From positions 258,156 through 322,155 of the forward strand of contig JACKII010000005.1 in the NCBI GenBank assembly GCA_020638555.1: 64,000 bases of DNA, in the 5' to 3' direction. How positions within the stretch are numbered: position 1 is the stretch's first letter; each line of letters begins with the position of its first letter. Made by a program: the position numbers and the translations under genes. This DNA is from Alphaproteobacteria bacterium (lineage in GTDB: Bacteria; Pseudomonadota; Alphaproteobacteria; Bin95). The notes beneath the pieces were generated by a model. That model did no database searches and was not told where the DNA came from. It worked only from the letters and a program-made list of their open reading frames with translations. This document shows, one piece after another, positions 60,404 through 64,000 of this stretch.

Positions 60404-61771
60404 GTGACTGACATGACGAACAACACGATCGGCGCAATCGTTCTGGCCGCGGGCAAGGGCACGCGCATGAAGTCCGATTTGCCCAAGGTTCTGCACAAGC
60501 TGGCCGGCAAGGCGATGGTGCGGCACGTGACCGATACGGTCGGCGCGCTGTCGCCCGCGCGGATCTGCGTGGTGGTCGCGCCGGGAATGGACGCCGTCGC
60601 CGACGCGGTCGCACCGCACCGCACCGCAATCCAGGCGGAGGCACTCGGCACCGGCCATGCGGCGCTCGCCGCCGCAGCCGAGATGGCCGACTTCGCCGGC
60701 GACGTGTTCATCCTGTTCGGCGACACGCCGCTGATCACCGCCGACACCCTCCGGGCCATGCTGGCGGCGCGCCGGTCGGATGCCGCGCCGGCGGTCGTCG
60801 TGCTGGGCATGCGCGTCGCCGCCGCCAACGCCTATGGCCGCCTGATCCAGGCGGCGGACGGCACCCTGGAACGCATTGTCGAGTTCAAGGACGCGACCGA
60901 GGCCGAGAAGGCCGCGCCGCTCTGCAATTCCGGCGTGATGCTGGTGGAGGGCGCCCGCCTGTTTGGCTGGCTGCGCCGCATCGGCAACGACAACAAGAAG
61001 GGCGAATACTATCTGACCGACCTGGTCGCGCTCGCCCGCGCCGACGGCGCCGGTTGCGCCGTGGTCGAGGGTGCGGAGGCCGAGTTGCTGGGCGTCAACT
61101 CCCGCGTCGAACTGGCGATGGCCGAGGCGGTGCTGCAAACCCGCCTGCGCGAGGCGGCCATGCTGGCCGGCGTGACCATGCCCATGCCGGAGACGGTCTA
61201 TCTCTCGGCCGACACCCGGTTCGGCCAGGATGTCTATGTCGGGCCGCACACGGTGTTTATGCCCGGCGTCAGTGTCGGCAACGGCGTGGAGATCAAGGGC
61301 TTCTGCCATTTCGAGGGCGCCCGCATCGCCGACCACGCCATTCTCGGCCCCTATGCCCGCCTGCGGCCGGGCGCGGAAATCGGCGAGGGCGCGCATCTCG
61401 GCAATTTCGTCGAAATCAAGAAGGCGACGGTGGAAGCCGGGGCCAAGGTCAACCACCTCGCCTATATCGGCGATGCGCGGGTGGGTGCACGCGCCAATAT
61501 CGGCGCCGGCACCATCACCTGCAATTACGACGGTTTCGACAAGCATTTCACCGATATCGGCGCCGACGCCTTCGTCGGCACCAACAATGCGCTGGTCGCG
61601 CCCGTGACCATCGGCGACGGCGCCATCACCGCCGCCGGCAGCGTCATCAGCCAGAATGTGCCGGGCGATGCGCTCGCCATCGAACGCGCCCGGCAGGAGA
61701 CCAAGCCCGGCTGGGCCGCCAAATTCCGCGACCGCAAGCGTCGCCGCCGCCAGGAGCGCGCCGCGGACTGA
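60404..61771 (+). CDS. glmU: Bifunctional UDP-GlcNAc pyrophosphorylase / GlcN-1-P acetyltransferase GlmU
   Basis: A 455-residue enzyme. The N-terminal uridylyltransferase (about 1-235) has VLAAGKGTRM and LPKVLHKLAGK; the C-terminal left-handed beta-helix (about 255-440) acetylates GlcN-1-P, with hexapeptide turns and the conserved GAGTITCNYDG. It makes UDP-GlcNAc for peptidoglycan and LPS. The start is GTG 60404 (AGGCGG nearby) or ATG 60413. A Crp-like palindrome is upstream. glmS follows by 63 bases, so the two are probably co-expressed. Confidence 0.96.
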   Translation: MTDMTNNTIGAIVLAAGKGTRMKSDLPKVLHKLAGKAMVRHVTDTVGALSPARICVVVAPGMDAVADAVAPHRTAIQAEALGTGHAALAAAAEMADFAGDVFILFGDTPLITADTLRAMLAARRSDAAPAVVVLGMRVAAANAYGRLIQAADGTLERIVEFKDATEAEKAAPLCNSGVMLVEGARLFGWLRRIGNDNKKGEYYLTDLVALARADGAGCAVVEGAEAELLGVNSRVELAMAEAVLQTRLREAAMLAGVTMPMPETVYLSADTRFGQDVYVGPHTVFMPGVSVGNGVEIKGFCHFEGARIADHAILGPYARLRPGAEIGEGAHLGNFVEIKKATVEAGAKVNHLAYIGDARVGARANIGAGTITCNYDGFDKHFTDIGADAFVGTNNALVAPVTIGDGAITAAGSVISQNVPGDALAIERARQETKPGWAAKFRDRKRRRRQERAAD

Positions 61772-61834
61772 CCCGCGGTCCCGCTCCCACCTCTGTCGTT
61801 CTTTCGTTTTCTCCCGTTCGGAGTTCTCTCGTCT

Positions 61835-63658
61835 ATGTGCGGAATCATTGGCATCGTCGGCCAGCGCCCGGTCGCCCATCACCTGGTGGATGCGTTGAAG
61901 CGGCTGGAATACCGCGGGTATGATTCCGCCGGCATCGCCACCCTGGTCGACGGCCATATCGACCGGCGCCGGGCGGAGGGGAAGCTGGCCAATCTGGAAT
62001 CCCTGGTCGAGCACCAACCCATCGGCGGCATTGTCGGCATCGGCCACACCCGCTGGGCCACCCATGGCGCGCCGACCGAGGCGAACGCCCACCCGCACGC
62101 GACCGGCCGGGTCGCCGTGGTTCACAACGGCATCATCGAGAATTTCCAGACCCTGCGCGGCGAACTGGAGGCCCAGGGCCACACCTTCAACACCGAGACC
62201 GATACCGAGGTCGTCGCCCACCTGCTGACCCAGGAACTCAACGCCGGCGCCGAGCCGGTGGAGGCGGTGCGCCGCATGCTGAGGCGGGTCGAGGGCGCGT
62301 TCGCGCTCGCCATGATCTTCACCGGCGAGCATGACCTGATGATCGGCGCCCGCCGCGGCAGCCCGCTGGCCGTGGGCTATGGCGACGGCGAGATGTATCT
62401 GGGCTCGGACGCGCTGGCGCTGGCGCCGCTCACCCGCCGGCTCAGCTATCTGGACGAAGGCGACTGGGTGGTGATCCGCGGTGCGGAGGCGCAGATCTAC
62501 GACGCCGCCAACACCCCCGTGCAGCGCGAGATCAAGGAAAGCGCCGTCTCCGGCGCCATGATCGGCAAGGGCAATTACCGCCATTTCATGCTGAAGGAGA
62601 TCTACGAACAGCCGGCGGTGGTGGGCGACACGCTGCGCGCCCTGTTCAACCCGTCGACCCGGGCGGTGCAGATGCCGCCGCTGCCGGTGGACCTGGGCCG
62701 GGTCTCGCGCTTCACCATCAACGCCTGCGGCACGGCCTATTATGCCGGCCTGGTCGGCAAATACTGGCTGGAGCAGGTGGCGCGCGTGCCCTGCGACGTC
62801 GATATCGCCAGCGAGTTCCGCTATCGCGAGGCGCCCTTGCCGGAAAACGGCGTCGCCATGTGCATCAGCCAGTCGGGCGAGACCGTGGATACGCTGGAAT
62901 CGCTGCGCTATGCCAAAAGCCAGGGGCAGACCATCATCTCGGTGGTGAACGTGCCCGAAAGCGCCATCGCGCGGGAGAGCCACGCGACGCTCGCCACGCT
63001 GGCCGGGCCGGAGATCGGCGTCGCCTCCACCAAGGCGTTCACCACCCAGTTGACGGTGCTGGCGGCGTTGGCGATCGCCACTGGCGTCGCCCGCGGCAGT
63101 ATCGACGGTGCGCAGGCGGCGCGGCTGACCTCCGCCCTGCTGGAAGTGCCGGCGCGCATCGCCGAGGTGCTGAACCATGACGGCCGCATCCGCGAGATCG
63201 CCCTTTCGGTGGCCGAGGCGCGCGACGTGCTCTATCTCGGCCGCGGCTCGTCCTTCCCGATTGCCATGGAAGGCGCACTGAAACTGAAGGAAATCAGCTA
63301 TATCCACGCCGAGGGCTATGCCGCCGGCGAGATGAAGCACGGGCCCATCGCGCTGATCGACGACTCGGTGCCGGTGGTGTTCATCGCGCCCGGCGACCCG
63401 CTGTTCGAGAAGACCGCCAGCAACCTGCACGAAGTGGTGGCCCGCGGCGGCAAGCCGATCCTGTTCGCCGACCGCAAGGGCATTGCCAAGGTCGGCGCCC
63501 ATGCGGTGCACGCCATCGAAATGCCGGAGATCGACCCGTTCGTGGCACCGATCCTCTACGCCATCCCGGTGCAGTTGCTGGCCTACCACGCCGCGGTCGC
63601 CAAGGGCACCGACGTGGACCAGCCGCGCAACCTGGCCAAAAGCGTGACGGTGGAATAG
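61835..63658 (+). CDS. glmS: Glutamine-fructose-6-phosphate aminotransferase GlmS
   Basis: A 607-residue enzyme. MCGIIGIVG gives the N-terminal nucleophile Cys after Met removal; RLEYRGYDSAGIA, HTRWATHG and HNGIIENF are the glutaminase motifs. Two SIS domains follow (about 290-600), ending with AKSVTVE. It makes glucosamine-6-phosphate, the committed step to UDP-GlcNAc. The short leader before it shows no glmS ribozyme, which is a Gram-positive feature. Directly downstream is the edge of an insertion-sequence remnant. Confidence 0.97.
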   Translation: MCGIIGIVGQRPVAHHLVDALKRLEYRGYDSAGIATLVDGHIDRRRAEGKLANLESLVEHQPIGGIVGIGHTRWATHGAPTEANAHPHATGRVAVVHNGIIENFQTLRGELEAQGHTFNTETDTEVVAHLLTQELNAGAEPVEAVRRMLRRVEGAFALAMIFTGEHDLMIGARRGSPLAVGYGDGEMYLGSDALALAPLTRRLSYLDEGDWVVIRGAEAQIYDAANTPVQREIKESAVSGAMIGKGNYRHFMLKEIYEQPAVVGDTLRALFNPSTRAVQMPPLPVDLGRVSRFTINACGTAYYAGLVGKYWLEQVARVPCDVDIASEFRYREAPLPENGVAMCISQSGETVDTLESLRYAKSQGQTIISVVNVPESAIARESHATLATLAGPEIGVASTKAFTTQLTVLAALAIATGVARGSIDGAQAARLTSALLEVPARIAEVLNHDGRIREIALSVAEARDVLYLGRGSSFPIAMEGALKLKEISYIHAEGYAAGEMKHGPIALIDDSVPVVFIAPGDPLFEKTASNLHEVVARGGKPILFADRKGIAKVGAHAVHAIEMPEIDPFVAPILYAIPVQLLAYHAAVAKGTDVDQPRNLAKSVTVE

Positions 63659-63710
63659 GGCGGGAGAAGGAGGCCGGCCCCGAAGGCGGCAGAGGTGGTC
63701 CCGGCTGGAA

Positions 63711-64000
63711 TCACATTTCAAGTGTGACACCGCGGTTGGCCGCGAACGCCTCGATCGCGGTTTGAAAACCGAGACATTTTCGAGGCGTTGCGTTGAGGCT
63801 CCAGATCACGTCGCCGATGTCGTCATCGGTGTAGGCTCGGAGGTTGGCTTTCCGGGGAAGTCCCCAGCGCAACCGGTCGTTGACGTTCACGATCCCGCCC
63901 CGTTGCTACGGCCTGTACGGGTCCCAGAAAAAGGCACGCAGGCCGATTTGTTCCGTGAGGTCGCCATGCCTCGCGAACTCGCCGCCATTGTCGTGGGTGA
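63711..64000 (-). pseudogene. IS30-family transposase, C-terminal remnant with in-frame stop
   Basis: Read on the minus strand from the window edge: THDNGGEFARHG (second catalytic Asp), ending DPYRP, then TAG at 63906-63908, then QRGGIVNVNDRLRWGLPRKA and ATPRKCLGFQTAIEAF to TGA at 63711-63713. Alignment to the IS30 core PYSSWQRGSNENTNGLLR puts the stop at the invariant Trp and replaces the catalytic Glu by Val. The gene is therefore inactive twice over. The rest lies outside the window. Insertion just after glmS is likely. Confidence 0.85.

Noticed and set aside
61772..61834. glmS ribozyme
   Set aside because: The 63-base spacer is too short and pyrimidine-rich, and the ribozyme is typical of Gram-positive bacteria.
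60335..63730. A 1131-codon minus-strand open frame across glmU and glmS
   Set aside because: Same cause; the plus-strand genes are certain and the antisense translation has no recognisable domain.
63906..63908. Amber codon read as pyrrolysine or a programmed stop
   Set aside because: The codon replaces an invariant Trp in an IS30 transposase that has also lost its catalytic Glu; plain decay explains both.

Overview
The window is GC-rich, almost fully coding chromosomal DNA of an alphaproteobacterium, probably a Rhodospirillales-type environmental heterotroph. The main evidence is the ATP synthase zeta (DUF1476) gene, the purC-purS-purQ-purL-bolA-grx order, DUF1272 and DUF2478 proteins, and the many acyl-CoA and Rieske-type catabolic genes. 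All assignments come from reading translated sequence; no database search was run.

Layout. 1-2.3 kb: the tail of a type III PLP decarboxylase, then a Rieske ferredoxin, a small unknown protein and an amidohydrolase. 2.3-5.8 kb: a PAS-like protein, a convergently overlapping GNAT-like protein, and an orphan PAS histidine kinase with a worn ATP-binding domain. 5.9-10.3 kb: nitroreductase, a diverged AdoMet decarboxylase coupled to a SET-domain protein, a tandem universal stress protein and an aminotransferase. 10.6-15.6 kb: CoA-binding protein, SDR, acyl-CoA ligase, a ferredoxin-like-fold protein and a luciferase-like monooxygenase. 15.8-20.8 kb (minus strand): purine synthesis genes followed by bolA, monothiol glutaredoxin and DUF1272. 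20.8-26.5 kb: NRDE protein, ATPase zeta, a DHA2 exporter, tRNA-Val(CAC), a DUF3108 protein, and a B12-binding radical SAM enzyme preceded by a translationally coupled 23-codon ORF. 26.7-34.4 kb: lepA, GMC oxidoreductase, methylmalonyl-CoA mutase, MmgE/PrpD. 34.6-44.6 kb: an accessory catabolic region (IclR regulator, CoA ligase with an altered P-loop, MaoC-like dehydratase, Rieske oxygenase, RutE-like reductase, GH46-like hydrolase, CaiB-type CoA transferase, FAH-family hydrolase, GST). 44.6-56.4 kb: a complete nitrate-respiration locus (NarR-like regulator, fused NarK1-NarK2, narGHJI, parvulin, DUF2478). 56.6-63.7 kb: chrA, acyl-CoA ligase, phosphoglycolate phosphatase, glmU, glmS. The right edge holds a dead IS30-type transposase.

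How the genes work together. The nar locus is a self-contained module for importing and respiring nitrate, with an FNR-type box at the expected activating distance from a -10 element before narK. The 34.6-44.6 kb region looks like CoA-dependent breakdown of an unidentified carboxylic or aromatic acid under IclR control. glmU and glmS supply UDP-GlcNAc.

Non-coding structure is the most distinctive part. Seven copies of a roughly 120-bp palindromic intergenic element occur, each made of two inverted REP-like hairpins whose stems covary while a GGA loop stays fixed in the recognisable arms. There are also two further hairpin families and two related 16-bp tandem-repeat arrays.
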